DNA of 64,000 nucleotides. Origin: an uncultured Prevotellaceae bacterium. Lineage in GTDB: Bacteria > Bacteroidota > Bacteroidia > Bacteroidales > Muribaculaceae. Every line of letters begins with the position of its first letter. Position 1 is the first letter of the stretch. Shown piece after piece: positions 8,678-17,626 of the stretch. The translations under genes were made by a program, and so were the position numbers. The stretch lies in assembly GCA_947169265.1 (NCBI GenBank), contig CAMVPC010000012.1:22023-86022 (forward strand), read 5' to 3'. Below the pieces are notes generated by a model that saw only the letters and a list, made by a program, of their open reading frames with translations, was not told the origin of the DNA and made no database searches.

Positions 8678-10111
8678 ATGAAGAAACTTTTATTGATAGT
8701 ATTTGTGGCAGCACTGCTGGTTTCGTGCAGCGGAATACGTCGCATTCACAGCACCGGCGGCGAAGTGACCGGCGTGGGAGCCACCACGTTCAGCGAGCCC
8801 ACCCCTTACGGCATGGTACTCGTCGACTGCGGCTCGATGAAAGCGGGTCCCGGCGCGCGCGACTCGCTGTGGGGCATCGACTCGACGGCGCGCGGCATCA
8901 GTGTCGACGCCTTTTGGATGGACGAGACCGAGATTACTAACAGCAAGTACAAGCAATTCGTTTATTGGGTGCGCGACAGCATCATCCGCGAGCGCCTCGC
9001 CGACCCCTCCTACGGCGGCAACGAAGAGTTCAAAATCGAGGAAGACCGCGACGGCAACCCCGTCACGCCGCACCTCGACTGGAGTCGCAGCATCCCCTGG
9101 AAGAACCCCAGCGAGGACGAGGAGCGCGCCATCGAGAGCGTGTATCGCATCAACCCCATCACCGGCAAGAAGGAGTTGGACCACACCCAGATGAATTATC
9201 GCTACGAGGTCTACAACCTCACCGAGGCCGCCAAGCGCAAAAACCGCTTCGACCCCACCCGCCGCGACTATAACACCGACCACGCCGTGCCCACCGAGGT
9301 GCCCATCATCAGCAAGGACACCGCCTATATCGACGACGAGGGACGCATCATCCGCCAGACCATCACGCGGCCGCTGCAGAGCGAGTTTGACTTCGTCAAC
9401 ACTTACATCGTCAACATCTTCCCCGACACCACCTGCTGGGTGAACGACTTCGAGAACAGCTACAACGAGCCTTACGTGCGCATGTATTTCGCTAACGGCA
9501 ACTACAACAACCACCCCGTGGTGGGCGTGAGCTGGGAACAGGCCAACGCCTTCTGCCACTGGCGCACCGAATTCCTTCGCAAGTCGCTGGGCCGCGACGG
9601 CATCTACATCGAGCCTTACCGCCTGCCCACCGAGGCCGAATGGGAATTTGCCGCGCGCGCCGGCTACGACAAGAACCGCTTCCCGTGGGAAGGCGAGATG
9701 CCGCTCACCGAGGACGATGGATGCTTCTATGCCAACTTCAAGCCCATGGAAGGCAACTATGTCAAGGACGGCAACATCATCAGCTCACCCGTGGGAGTGT
9801 ACGAGCCTAACGACTTCGGCCTCTACGACATGGCCGGTAACGTGAGCGAATGGACCTCCACGGCCTACACCGAGAGTATCGACCGCATGACCAACGACCT
9901 CAACCCCGAGTACCGCTACAACGTGGCCAAGGAAGACCCCTACAAGATGTCGCGCAAGATCGTGCGCGGCGGCTCGTGGAAAGACGTGGCCCACAACATT
10001 CGTAGCGACCTGCGCATGTGGGAATACCAAAACGAGCAACGCTCCTACATCGGCTTCCGCTGTGTGCGCACCAAAGTGGGACTCACCAACACCAAACGTA
10101 AAAAACAATAA
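8678..10111 (+). CDS. porK: Type IX secretion lipoprotein PorK/GldK
   Basis: A 477-residue outer-membrane lipoprotein. The signal peptide ends in a lipobox LLVSC with the lipidated Cys at residue 17. The rest is an FGE/sulfatase-modifying-like fold: FWMDETEITNSKYKQF, VSWEQANAFCHWRTEF, YRLPTEAEWEFAARAG, NDFGLYDMAGNVSEW, IVRGGSWKDVAHNI and IGFRCVRTK. In the type IX system this fold has no enzymatic role; PorK forms a periplasmic ring with PorN. A long insert (about residues 105-245) between the first two blocks is usual for GldK. The next gene, porL, starts 15 nt later. Confidence 0.95.
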   Translation: MKKLLLIVFVAALLVSCSGIRRIHSTGGEVTGVGATTFSEPTPYGMVLVDCGSMKAGPGARDSLWGIDSTARGISVDAFWMDETEITNSKYKQFVYWVRDSIIRERLADPSYGGNEEFKIEEDRDGNPVTPHLDWSRSIPWKNPSEDEERAIESVYRINPITGKKELDHTQMNYRYEVYNLTEAAKRKNRFDPTRRDYNTDHAVPTEVPIISKDTAYIDDEGRIIRQTITRPLQSEFDFVNTYIVNIFPDTTCWVNDFENSYNEPYVRMYFANGNYNNHPVVGVSWEQANAFCHWRTEFLRKSLGRDGIYIEPYRLPTEAEWEFAARAGYDKNRFPWEGEMPLTEDDGCFYANFKPMEGNYVKDGNIISSPVGVYEPNDFGLYDMAGNVSEWTSTAYTESIDRMTNDLNPEYRYNVAKEDPYKMSRKIVRGGSWKDVAHNIRSDLRMWEYQNEQRSYIGFRCVRTKVGLTNTKRKKQ

Positions 10112-10126
10112 CACCAGCTCAGCACA

Positions 10127-11146
10127 ATGGGAAAAATAAAGAAATACAAGAACTTCGTGGAGCGCATGCTCTCGGGCGAAAAAGGACAACGCTTCTTCAA
10201 CTTTGCCTATAGTATAGGCGCCGCAGTCGTCATCTTGGGCGCCCTGTTCAAAATCCTGCACCTCACGGGCGGCAACACGTTGCTCACCGTGGGTATGGGC
10301 ACCGAGGTACTCATGTTCTTGCTCACGGCTTTCGACAGGCCCGAGCAGGAATACCGTTGGGAACAGGTCTTCCCCGTGTTGCGCTCGGGAGACCCCGAAG
10401 ACCGCCCCGACTTTAACAGCGGCAGCGGCATCGTCATTGCCGGCGGCGCCGGCAACAGCGGCGAAACCGTCGACACCGAGGAGGGCTACAGCCTCGACGG
10501 CAGCCAGCAACCGGGACTCGCCGTGTCGCCCGCCGCGGCGGCCGCGGCCGTGGGCCTGCCGCAGGGCATCAACCTCAGCCCCGAGGACACCCAGTCGCTG
10601 AGCGAGAGCATCGCCAAGATGAACGCCGCCAGCGACCAGCTGGCACGCATGGCCGAGCTCACCGACGCCACGCAGCAATACTTGAGCCAAATGTCGTCGA
10701 TAAGCGAGCAAATGCAACGCTTGAGCGAGACCACCCAGGCCCTCAACAACGTGAGCGAGACCCTGCTGAACAGCTACCAGGCCATCACCGGCAACAGCGA
10801 GACCATTCAGGCCAGCTCCACAGGCTATGTCGACCAGATGGAGGCTCTCAACCGCAACATCGGCGGCCTGAACACCATCTACGAGATTCAGCTCAAGAGC
10901 ATCTCGTCGCAACTCGACAGCATCGACCGCGTCAACCGCTCGATGAAAGACATCCGCGACATGTACGAGAAGAGCGCGGCCGAAAGCGCCAACTACTGCG
11001 ACGAGACCGAGAAGATGGCACGCTACATGAAACAGCTCAACAGCGTGTACGAGAAAATGATCAAAGCCATGACCGTGAACATGTATCGCCCCATGGGCGG
11101 CATGGGAATGGGCGGCGAAATTCCCTCGAGCGACGACCAACTCTAA
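10127..11146 (+). CDS. porL: Type IX secretion inner-membrane motor protein PorL/GldL
   Basis: A 339-residue GldL/PorL protein. Two closely spaced transmembrane helices lie at about residues 25-45 and 50-66 (FAYSIGAAVVILGALFKILH; TLLTVGMGTEVLMFLLTAF); the Glu in the second helix is where the family carries its proton-conducting acidic residue. A cytoplasmic part follows with long coiled-coil-prone helices rich in Ser, Gln and Met (QYLSQMSSISEQMQRLSE) and a Gly/Met-rich end. With PorM it forms the proton-driven motor. An Ala-rich low-complexity stretch is seen near residues 130-140. Confidence 0.95.
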   Translation: MGKIKKYKNFVERMLSGEKGQRFFNFAYSIGAAVVILGALFKILHLTGGNTLLTVGMGTEVLMFLLTAFDRPEQEYRWEQVFPVLRSGDPEDRPDFNSGSGIVIAGGAGNSGETVDTEEGYSLDGSQQPGLAVSPAAAAAAVGLPQGINLSPEDTQSLSESIAKMNAASDQLARMAELTDATQQYLSQMSSISEQMQRLSETTQALNNVSETLLNSYQAITGNSETIQASSTGYVDQMEALNRNIGGLNTIYEIQLKSISSQLDSIDRVNRSMKDIRDMYEKSAAESANYCDETEKMARYMKQLNSVYEKMIKAMTVNMYRPMGGMGMGGEIPSSDDQL

Positions 11147-11198
11147 AAAACAACCCGCATTACCCCTTTCAACCTACCACTCTATATCCCATTAATTA

Positions 11199-12776
11199 AT
11201 GGCAACAGCAAAAAACCAGACCGTCGGTCGCATGTCACCGCGACAAAAGATGATAAACCTCATGTATATCGTCTTGACGGCCATGCTCGCCCTTAACGTG
11301 TCGAACGATGTGCTTAACGGTTTCAGCCAAGTCGAGGACGGACTCTCGCGCTCTAACCGCACCATCACGGCCCGCAACCAGGCTCTCATGGCGCAACTCA
11401 TCGCCTTCAACAACGAGAACCCACAAAAGGGCAAGTACTGGCTCGACATCGCCAACGACGTGCACGCCCGCACCGACAGTCTTTACAACTATATCGACAC
11501 CCTCAAGTTGCGCATCGTGCGAGAGGCCGACGGCCCCACCGGCGATGTCAAGAACATACAGGCCAAAGACAACCTCGACGCCGCGGCCAATATCATGCTG
11601 CCGCCCACCGGAAACCAAGGCCAGGCGCTGCGCATGAAAATCGACGCTTACCGCGCCTTTGTCGCCGGCAAGCTCGACGACCCCGACAAGAAGGCCAACA
11701 TCGAGCAGGCACTCTCGACACAACCCTTCACCAGCCGCGGCGAAATGTCGCGCAAGAGCTGGGAAGAGTCCATGTTTGAGAACATGCCTTGCGTGGCGGC
11801 CATCACCCTGCTGAGCAAGTTGCAAAACGACATACGCTATGCCGAGGGTGAGGTGCTCAACCAGCTGCTGGTCAACGTCGACCTGGGCGACCTGCGCGTC
11901 AACCTTGTCAACGCCTTTGTCGTGCCGCAGTCGCGCATCGTGATGCGAGGCAGCAAATACTCGGCAAACATCGTGCTGGCGGCTGTCGACACCACGCAGC
12001 GACCCACCGTGTATGTGAACGGGCAACGCCTGGGCAACGACCGCGGTCTCTATGAAGTGGCCACCGGCAGCTCGGGCACCTTCGACTACAAGGGATGGAT
12101 CGAGGTCGTGGGGCGCGACGGCTCCATCACCAAGCGCGACTTCCAGTCGTCTTACACCGTCATCGACCCCATGGCAACCGTGAGCGCCACGATGATGAAC
12201 GTGTTCTACGCCGGCATCGACAACCCCGTGTCAATCGCCGTGCCGGGTGTGCCCGAAGGCTCCATCTCGGCCTCGATGACTAACGGCTCGCTCGTCAAGA
12301 GCGGCGACCACTGGGTAGCGCATCCCACCCAGGTGGGTGCCACCTGCGAAATCACCGTCACCGCCGAAATGGACGGGCAACGCACCAACGTAGGCTCCAC
12401 GAGCTTCCGCGTGCGCAAGCTCCCCGACCCGCTACCCTTCATCGCCTATAAGGGCGCCGACGGCAGCCCCAGCCGTTTCAAGGGTGGACGTGGCTTCTCC
12501 AAGGCCCTGCTGCTGGCCGCCGGCGGCGTGGACGCGGCCATTGACGACGACCTGCTCAACATTGACTACCGCGTGGTGAGCTTCGAGACCGTGTTCTTCG
12601 ACCAGATGGGAAACGCCATCCCCGAGGTGTCGAACGGCTCACGCTTCAGCGAGCGGCAAATAAGCAAATTCAAGCAACTGGCGCGCGGCAAGCGCTTCTA
12701 CATCACGCGCATCAAGGCCACCGGCCCCGACGGCATCACGCGCGACATCGCCCCCATGGAGGTTATCGTCAACTAA
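11199..12776 (+). CDS. porM: Type IX secretion motor protein PorM/GldM
   Basis: A 525-residue GldM/PorM. The N-terminus carries the family signature (GRMSPRQKMINLMYIVLTAM), whose hydrophobic part is the single transmembrane helix at about residues 17-36. A helical then beta-sandwich periplasmic region follows (four domains in the known structures), ending GPDGITRDIAPMEVIVN. PorM spans the periplasm from PorL to the PorK/PorN ring and transmits motor movement. It lies 52 nt after porL and 37 nt before porN. Confidence 0.95.
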   Translation: MATAKNQTVGRMSPRQKMINLMYIVLTAMLALNVSNDVLNGFSQVEDGLSRSNRTITARNQALMAQLIAFNNENPQKGKYWLDIANDVHARTDSLYNYIDTLKLRIVREADGPTGDVKNIQAKDNLDAAANIMLPPTGNQGQALRMKIDAYRAFVAGKLDDPDKKANIEQALSTQPFTSRGEMSRKSWEESMFENMPCVAAITLLSKLQNDIRYAEGEVLNQLLVNVDLGDLRVNLVNAFVVPQSRIVMRGSKYSANIVLAAVDTTQRPTVYVNGQRLGNDRGLYEVATGSSGTFDYKGWIEVVGRDGSITKRDFQSSYTVIDPMATVSATMMNVFYAGIDNPVSIAVPGVPEGSISASMTNGSLVKSGDHWVAHPTQVGATCEITVTAEMDGQRTNVGSTSFRVRKLPDPLPFIAYKGADGSPSRFKGGRGFSKALLLAAGGVDAAIDDDLLNIDYRVVSFETVFFDQMGNAIPEVSNGSRFSERQISKFKQLARGKRFYITRIKATGPDGITRDIAPMEVIVN

Positions 12777-12813
12777 TTCTCAAGTTTATAATCACTAACC
12801 AGTTATCGCGATT

Positions 12814-13977
12814 ATGAAGTTAATACAGCATATCACTCTCGCCTGCATCGCGGCTCTCATGGCCACCACCGCCACCGCACAAGTGGTGAAGCGCAACGGC
12901 GACAACGACCGCAAAAAGAAAGACGAAAAAGGCGTCGTCGTGAGCGACAGGCAACAGTCGTTCTACGAAGTGCGCGAGCCCCACGACGCCGACCTGCAGT
13001 GGATGAAAGTCGTCTATCGCTCGCTCGACCTCGAAAAAGGCAAAAACGCCGCCCTCTACTACCCCGAAGAACCTAACGAGGACGGACAAAGCATGTTCTA
13101 CATCATCATGCGACTGCTCGCCAACGGCCAAATCGATGCCTACGAATACCTCGACGGACGCGAAATGTTCACCGACCAGTACAAAATCAACGTGCAGGAA
13201 ATGCTCGACCGCTTCCACGTCCTCTACTCCGAGGCCAAGGGAAGCACCGAGAAACACCGCGTCTACACCATCGAGGATGCCGACATCCCGGGCAACGAAA
13301 TCCTGAGCTACTACATCATCGAGAAGTGGGAGTTCGACACACGCGCCAACGCCATGAAGGCACGCGTCGAGGCCCTCTGCCCCGTGATGCACCGCCAGGA
13401 CGACTACGGCGGCGAGCCTATCCGCTACCCCATGTTCTGGGTCAAGCTCAACGACATCAGGCCCTACCTGGCTAACCAGTTCGTCTTCACCGATGACGAC
13501 AACAACCTGCCGCGCTACAACCTCGACGACTTCTTCAAGCTCAATATGTACGAGGGCGAAATCTACAAGGTCAAGAACCTGCAAAACAAGTCGCTCATGC
13601 AACTCTACCCCGACGAGGCTGCGCTCAAGCACGCGCAAGACTCTATCGAGAAGCGGCTGCGCTCGTTCGACAAAAACCTGTGGGTACCCTCGCGCGAAGA
13701 ACTCCAGGCACAAGCCGAAGCCAAGAGACGCGCCGAGGCCGAGAAAAACGGCGAAGAAGTCGACGAAGACGGCAACGCCACCGACAAGGACAAAGACACC
13801 GGCGACGTGAAGAGCGCGCGACCCAAGAGCAAGCGCGCCGAAGCCCAGGAAGACGACAACAAGGGCAACAAGAACAAAAATAAAAAGAAGAAAAACAAAG
13901 TCAAGAAGCAAAGCGGCGGCTCGAGCGGCAACTCAAACAGTAACGCGGCACGATCGGTGCGCAACCGGCGACGCTAA
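12814..13977 (+). CDS. porN: Type IX secretion ring protein PorN/GldN with a long basic tail
   Basis: A 387-residue GldN/PorN. The signal peptide ends ...TATAQ. The conserved core (VVYRSLDLEKGKNAALYYP; RDEDG-like region; VLYSEAKG; IIEKWEFDTRAN; RPYLANQFVFTDDDNN) covers about residues 45-300. From about 305 the protein becomes a charged low-complexity tail, first Glu/Asp/Lys-rich and then Lys/Asn-rich (KNKNKKKKNKVKKQ), ending AARSVRNRRR. PorN binds PorK in the periplasmic ring. The long basic tail has no assigned role. It is the last gene of the operon; two hairpins follow. Confidence 0.94.
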   Translation: MKLIQHITLACIAALMATTATAQVVKRNGDNDRKKKDEKGVVVSDRQQSFYEVREPHDADLQWMKVVYRSLDLEKGKNAALYYPEEPNEDGQSMFYIIMRLLANGQIDAYEYLDGREMFTDQYKINVQEMLDRFHVLYSEAKGSTEKHRVYTIEDADIPGNEILSYYIIEKWEFDTRANAMKARVEALCPVMHRQDDYGGEPIRYPMFWVKLNDIRPYLANQFVFTDDDNNLPRYNLDDFFKLNMYEGEIYKVKNLQNKSLMQLYPDEAALKHAQDSIEKRLRSFDKNLWVPSREELQAQAEAKRRAEAEKNGEEVDEDGNATDKDKDTGDVKSARPKSKRAEAQEDDNKGNKNKNKKKKNKVKKQSGGSSGNSNSNAARSVRNRRR

Positions 13978-14006
13978 CCGGCCTCACCCGTCACTCACGA
14001 TACCAC

Positions 14007-14048
14007 GCTACCCCTATGTCGGCCACAACGCAGCCACATGGGGGTAGC
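14007..14048 (+). terminator. Hairpin after the porTPKLMN operon
   Basis: GCTACCCCTATGT at 14007-14019 pairs with ACATGGGGGTAGC at 14036-14048, 13 bp with one G-T pair. There is no T-run, so it may be a 3' stabilising hairpin as much as a terminator. Confidence 0.5.
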
Positions 14049-14101
14049 TCTCAACATCGCAGCTTCAGGATAATTCCAAACCGGTCATCAGGTAACGATA
14101 G

Positions 14102-14137
14102 CCGCCCCGGGTAGCCTGTCGGCGCCCGGGGCGGTTT
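14102..14137. terminator. GC-rich hairpin between convergent porN and lpd genes
   Basis: CCGCCCCGGG at 14102-14111 pairs perfectly with 14125-14134, followed by only three T residues. Its place between two convergent genes suggests a terminator shared by both directions. Confidence 0.6.
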
Positions 14138-14159
14138 GAGGTATAAGTGAGAGGTGGAA

Positions 14160-15446
14160 TTACTTGGAGTGGAGGGCGAGCTGGAATATTTCGCTCAGCG
14201 TGGGGTGCGCGTGGATGATGTCGCGGGCCTGCTCGATGGTGGCGCCTAGGTTGATAAGGGCGGTCACCTCGTGGATAATGTCGCTGCTGTGCGCGCCGAT
14301 GATGTGGCAGCCCAGCATGCGATGGGTGGCATTGTCGACAAGCAGTTTGCAGAAACCATCGGTGGCCTCCATCGCCACGGCTTTACCATTGGCGCCATAG
14401 AGCGACTTATACACGCTGTAGTCCATTCCTTGGCTTTCGCACTGCGCCTCGGTCATGCCCACAGTGGCCACCTCGGGCACGGTGAAGACGGCAGCCGGAA
14501 CGAGGTCGAAGCGGATGTGATCGTCCTTGCCCTGGATGTGGTTGAGTACCCTCACCCCCTGGAACGAGGCCACATGGGCCAGCATCATCTTGCCGTTGAC
14601 GTCGCCAATGGCATAGACGTGGGGGGCGGTGGTGGCCATGTTATCGTCGGCCACGATACCCTTGCGGCCGTACTCGATGCCGGCGGCCTCGAGGTTGAGA
14701 CCATCGGTGCGCGGCGCGCGTCCCACAGCCATGAGCACCTTGTCGGCTGTCACTTCCATGGTTTTGCCCTTCTTGTTGGCATAAGTGACGGTGCCGTCCT
14801 GGGCGATGGCCGTCACCTGGGCGTCGGTCTCTATTTTGATTCCCTGGCGCGACAGCATCATCTTGAGGCGTTTCGACACCTCGGCGTCGAAGGCCGGAAG
14901 CACCTGCGGGGCATACTCGAGCACGCTCACCCTACAGCCGAAGCGGTGCAGGTAAGACGCCATTTCGAGGCCGATGACACCGCCGCCGATGACACACATC
15001 GTAGCCGGCAGCTCCTTGAGGTCGAGCACGTCGGTCGAGTCGAGCACCACGGGCAGGTCGGCGCCGGGGATGGGCAAGCGCACGGCGCGCGAGCCGGTGG
15101 CGATGATGATATCGCGGGCTGTGTACTCCTCGTCGCCCACGACCACCGTGGCGGCGTCCTTAAAGGCGGCGCGCCCCTCGACGAGAGTGATGCGCTCGTT
15201 CTTGAGCAGATGGGCCACGCCGCCGCGCAGTTGCTCGACAACGGCGGCCTTGCGCTCGGCAGCCTGTTCAAACGGGGTGACGCCGGCGTGGTGGCAGAAC
15301 GCCTTGGTGGGGATACATCCCTCGTTGAGGCACACACCTCCCAGAGGGCCGTCGTTAATAATCGTCACGGTCATGCCGCGTTGTGCCGCCGCCACAGCGG
15401 TCTCATAACCGCCGGGGCCGGCACCGATGATAATCAAATCGGTCAT
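14160..15446 (-). CDS. lpdA: Dihydrolipoyl dehydrogenase
   Basis: A class-I pyridine nucleotide-disulfide oxidoreductase of 428 residues, the E3 enzyme that reoxidises dihydrolipoamide with NAD+. It has an N-terminal FAD-binding GAGPGGYETA (residues 8-17), the redox-active disulfide CLNEGC (about 40-45), a second FAD motif IATGSR, the NAD-binding GGGVIGLEMA (about 155-164), the FAD-phosphate motif VYAIGDV, and the C-terminal catalytic HAHPTLSE with the His-Glu pair. At 428 residues it is shorter than the usual 460-475, mainly in the helix after the disulfide. No E1/E2 or glycine-cleavage gene is near, so its partner complex must be elsewhere. Confidence 0.93.
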   Translation of the reverse strand: MTDLIIIGAGPGGYETAVAAAQRGMTVTIINDGPLGGVCLNEGCIPTKAFCHHAGVTPFEQAAERKAAVVEQLRGGVAHLLKNERITLVEGRAAFKDAATVVVGDEEYTARDIIIATGSRAVRLPIPGADLPVVLDSTDVLDLKELPATMCVIGGGVIGLEMASYLHRFGCRVSVLEYAPQVLPAFDAEVSKRLKMMLSRQGIKIETDAQVTAIAQDGTVTYANKKGKTMEVTADKVLMAVGRAPRTDGLNLEAAGIEYGRKGIVADDNMATTAPHVYAIGDVNGKMMLAHVASFQGVRVLNHIQGKDDHIRFDLVPAAVFTVPEVATVGMTEAQCESQGMDYSVYKSLYGANGKAVAMEATDGFCKLLVDNATHRMLGCHIIGAHSSDIIHEVTALINLGATIEQARDIIHAHPTLSEIFQLALHSK

Positions 15447-15500
15447 TTCAATTTTTATCCATTAGTTAATATTAAATATAAGATTCTCGGGTAGGTAGGG

Positions 15501-15508
15501 CAAAAATA
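15501..15508 (-). promoter_or_regulatory. -7 box for lpdA
   Basis: On the minus strand TATTTTTG (15508-15501) matches TAnnTTTG. It would give a leader of about 50 nt before the ATG at 15446. No clear TTTG is seen at the right distance upstream. Confidence 0.5.
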
Positions 15509-15613
15509 CAAATAAAAACCGAGCGGGCCACCGCTTTCGGCGTTTTTTTTCACGCGTGGGCCACTTTACGCGCATTTTTTGGCTCATTGGGCTTATATAT
15601 CGGGATTTTTGCT

Positions 15614-15621
15614 TAAATTTG
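15614..15621 (+). promoter_or_regulatory. -7 box for the rpiB-rpoN unit
   Basis: TAAATTTG matches TAnnTTTG; a TTG at 15588-15590 lies about 23 nt upstream. The leader before the rpiB ATG (15662) would be about 35 nt. Confidence 0.55.
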
Positions 15622-15661
15622 TAGCTTAAACGCATTTTCACTACATTATCAAAGATAAACT

Positions 15662-16117
15662 ATGTATTCGATTTTAAAACCTGAACTGCCCGTGGCGCTG
15701 TGCAGCGACCACGCCGGCCTGCCCACCAAGCGCGCCATCATAGCCCACCTCGAGGAGCTGGGCATCGCCTACAAGGACTTCGGCACCTACACCGGTGACA
15801 GTTGCGACTACCCCGACTTTGCCCACCCGTGCGCCCTGGCCGTCGAGGCCGGCGAGTGTTACCCGGGCATAGCTGTGTGTGGCAGCGGCGAGGGCATCAA
15901 CATCACGCTCAACAAGCACCAGGGCATCCGCTCAGCCTTGTGCTGGATTCCCGAGGTGGCCCGCCTGTCGCGCCAACACAACGACGCCAACGTGCTGGCC
16001 TTGCCGGGCCGTTTCGTGAGCGACGAGGAAGCCATCGCCATGGTCGACGTTTTCCTGAGCACGCCCTTTGAGGGTGGCCGTCACCAAGCGCGCATCGACA
16101 AAATCGCGATAAAATAA
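15662..16117 (+). CDS. rpiB: Ribose-5-phosphate isomerase B family (RpiB/LacAB)
   Basis: A 151-residue RpiB/LacA/LacB-type isomerase that interconverts ribose-5-phosphate and ribulose-5-phosphate in the pentose phosphate pathway. It shows the N-terminal ALCSDHAGLPTKRAI phosphate/substrate loop, the catalytic-Cys region AVCGSGEGINITLNK (about residues 71-85), the RSALCW segment and RQHNDANVLALPGR. The length matches the family. The gene heads a run rpiB-rpoN-PAP2-ispG with gaps of 29-40 nt. Some family members act on other five- or six-carbon sugar phosphates; specificity is not proven. Confidence 0.92.
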   Translation: MYSILKPELPVALCSDHAGLPTKRAIIAHLEELGIAYKDFGTYTGDSCDYPDFAHPCALAVEAGECYPGIAVCGSGEGINITLNKHQGIRSALCWIPEVARLSRQHNDANVLALPGRFVSDEEAIAMVDVFLSTPFEGGRHQARIDKIAIK

Positions 16118-16146
16118 CGTCAACCCACCCAATCTTTCCACCTCTC

Positions 16147-17586
16147 ATGAAGCAGTCCATCGGTCAAAGAACCGCGCTCACGACGACGCTCACGATGTCG
16201 CCGCAAATGCTGCGACTCGTGTCGAAACTTGAGAAGACCGACGCCGAGATGCGCGACGACGCCCTCATGGAACTTGAGACCAATCCGGCCCTCGAGCAGG
16301 CCGTCGACACACTTGCCGCCGAACAAAACAAGACCGAAGACGGCGAGCAGTTCAACGAAACCGCCGACCAAGTGCTCGACGGCGACTACGGCAGCGAGGA
16401 CGACATGCCGTCTTACCGGTTGCGCGTGATTAACCGAGGCCCCGACGACAACGACTACCGCTCGCCCGTGGTGGCCGAGACGACGCTGAGCGACTTCCTG
16501 CTGACGCAGCTGCGCGAGAACGAGAGCCTCACCCCGACGCAACAGATTATCGCCGAATATGTCGTCGACAACCTCGAGGACAACGGATACCTCACGCGCT
16601 CGGCAGCCAGCATTGCCGACGACGTCACCTTCAAGGCCAATGTCGTCGTCGACACGGCGCAAGTCGAAGAGGTCATCGACATGGTGCGCGAGCTCGACCC
16701 GGCCGGCATCGCCGCCCACGACTTGCGCGACTGCCTGTTGTTGCAAATAGGGCGCCTCAAGGGCAACAACGAGGCCAACCGCATTGCTTACGACATCGTC
16801 GACCGCTACTTCGATACTTATCCCCGTGGCGGCAACGAGGCGAAAATCGCGGCTTCGCTCGGCGTCGACATCCATGTCGTTGACGAGGCTATCAAGGTGG
16901 TCAGGCGCCTTAACCCCAAGCCGGCGAGCGCCTTCACCGGCGAGCGCAACGAGGACCGCGGCCAGCAAATCATGCCCGACTTTGAGGTGACCGTCGAGGA
17001 CGGCCGCATCACCGGCATCGCCCTGCTCAACAGCGTTCCCGAGCTCGCCGTGTCGCAAAGCTACGAGCAAGGCTTAAAATCGCCCTCGCGCGGCGACTAC
17101 GCCTTCATCCGCGAGAACTACAATAAAGCTGTCAATTACCTCGACATGCTCAAGATGAGGCAAGAGAAACTCTATGCCACCATCCTGGCCATCGTCAAGC
17201 GCCAGCAGGAGTATTTCATCACCGGCGACGAGACGTGCCTCGTGCCCATGCGGCTCAAGGACATCGAAGCCGAGACCGGCATGGACGAGAGCGTGCTCTC
17301 GCGCGCCACCCGCAACAAATATGTCGACACGCCGTGGGGAATAAAGCCGTTGCGCTTCTTCTTCCGCAAGGCGGTCAAGCACGACAGCGGACAGTCGACG
17401 ACGGCCCTCAAGGTGCGCGACATCCTCAAGAGCATCATCGATGCCGAGGACAAGAACGCACCGCTCACCGACGGGCAACTGTGCGACCGCCTCAACAGCG
17501 AGGGTTTCGCGGTGAAACGCCGCACCGTGAGTAAGTACCGCGAGGAGTTGGGATTCCCGCCGGCCCGCAACCGCAAAAACAAGTAA
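16147..17586 (+). CDS. rpoN: RNA polymerase sigma-54 factor
   Basis: A 479-residue sigma-54 protein. The N-terminal activator-interacting region begins MKQSIGQRTALTTTLTMSPQM with the usual LxxxLxxxLxxN-type pattern (LELETNPALEQ). The core-binding domain, helix-turn-helix (LKDIEAETGMDESVLSRATR) and the C-terminal RpoN box RRTVSKYREELG (about residues 458-469) follow. It directs RNA polymerase to GG/TGC promoters and needs AAA+ activators; none is encoded in this window. It lies 29 nt after rpiB. Confidence 0.96.
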   Translation: MKQSIGQRTALTTTLTMSPQMLRLVSKLEKTDAEMRDDALMELETNPALEQAVDTLAAEQNKTEDGEQFNETADQVLDGDYGSEDDMPSYRLRVINRGPDDNDYRSPVVAETTLSDFLLTQLRENESLTPTQQIIAEYVVDNLEDNGYLTRSAASIADDVTFKANVVVDTAQVEEVIDMVRELDPAGIAAHDLRDCLLLQIGRLKGNNEANRIAYDIVDRYFDTYPRGGNEAKIAASLGVDIHVVDEAIKVVRRLNPKPASAFTGERNEDRGQQIMPDFEVTVEDGRITGIALLNSVPELAVSQSYEQGLKSPSRGDYAFIRENYNKAVNYLDMLKMRQEKLYATILAIVKRQQEYFITGDETCLVPMRLKDIEAETGMDESVLSRATRNKYVDTPWGIKPLRFFFRKAVKHDSGQSTTALKVRDILKSIIDAEDKNAPLTDGQLCDRLNSEGFAVKRRTVSKYREELGFPPARNRKNK

Positions 17587-17626
17587 CAAGTGTTAAATAT
17601 CTAACATCTAAATAACTAACAACCCG

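Noticed and set aside
10521..10551. GC-rich run coding an Ala stretch in porL considered as a repeat element
   Set aside because: It is in frame within porL and explained by low-complexity coding sequence.
9785..11140. 451-residue minus-strand frame
   Set aside because: Antisense to porK and porL; His/Val-rich with no motif.
14271..15494. 407-residue plus-strand frame
   Set aside because: Antisense to lpdA, whose catalytic motifs are clear.
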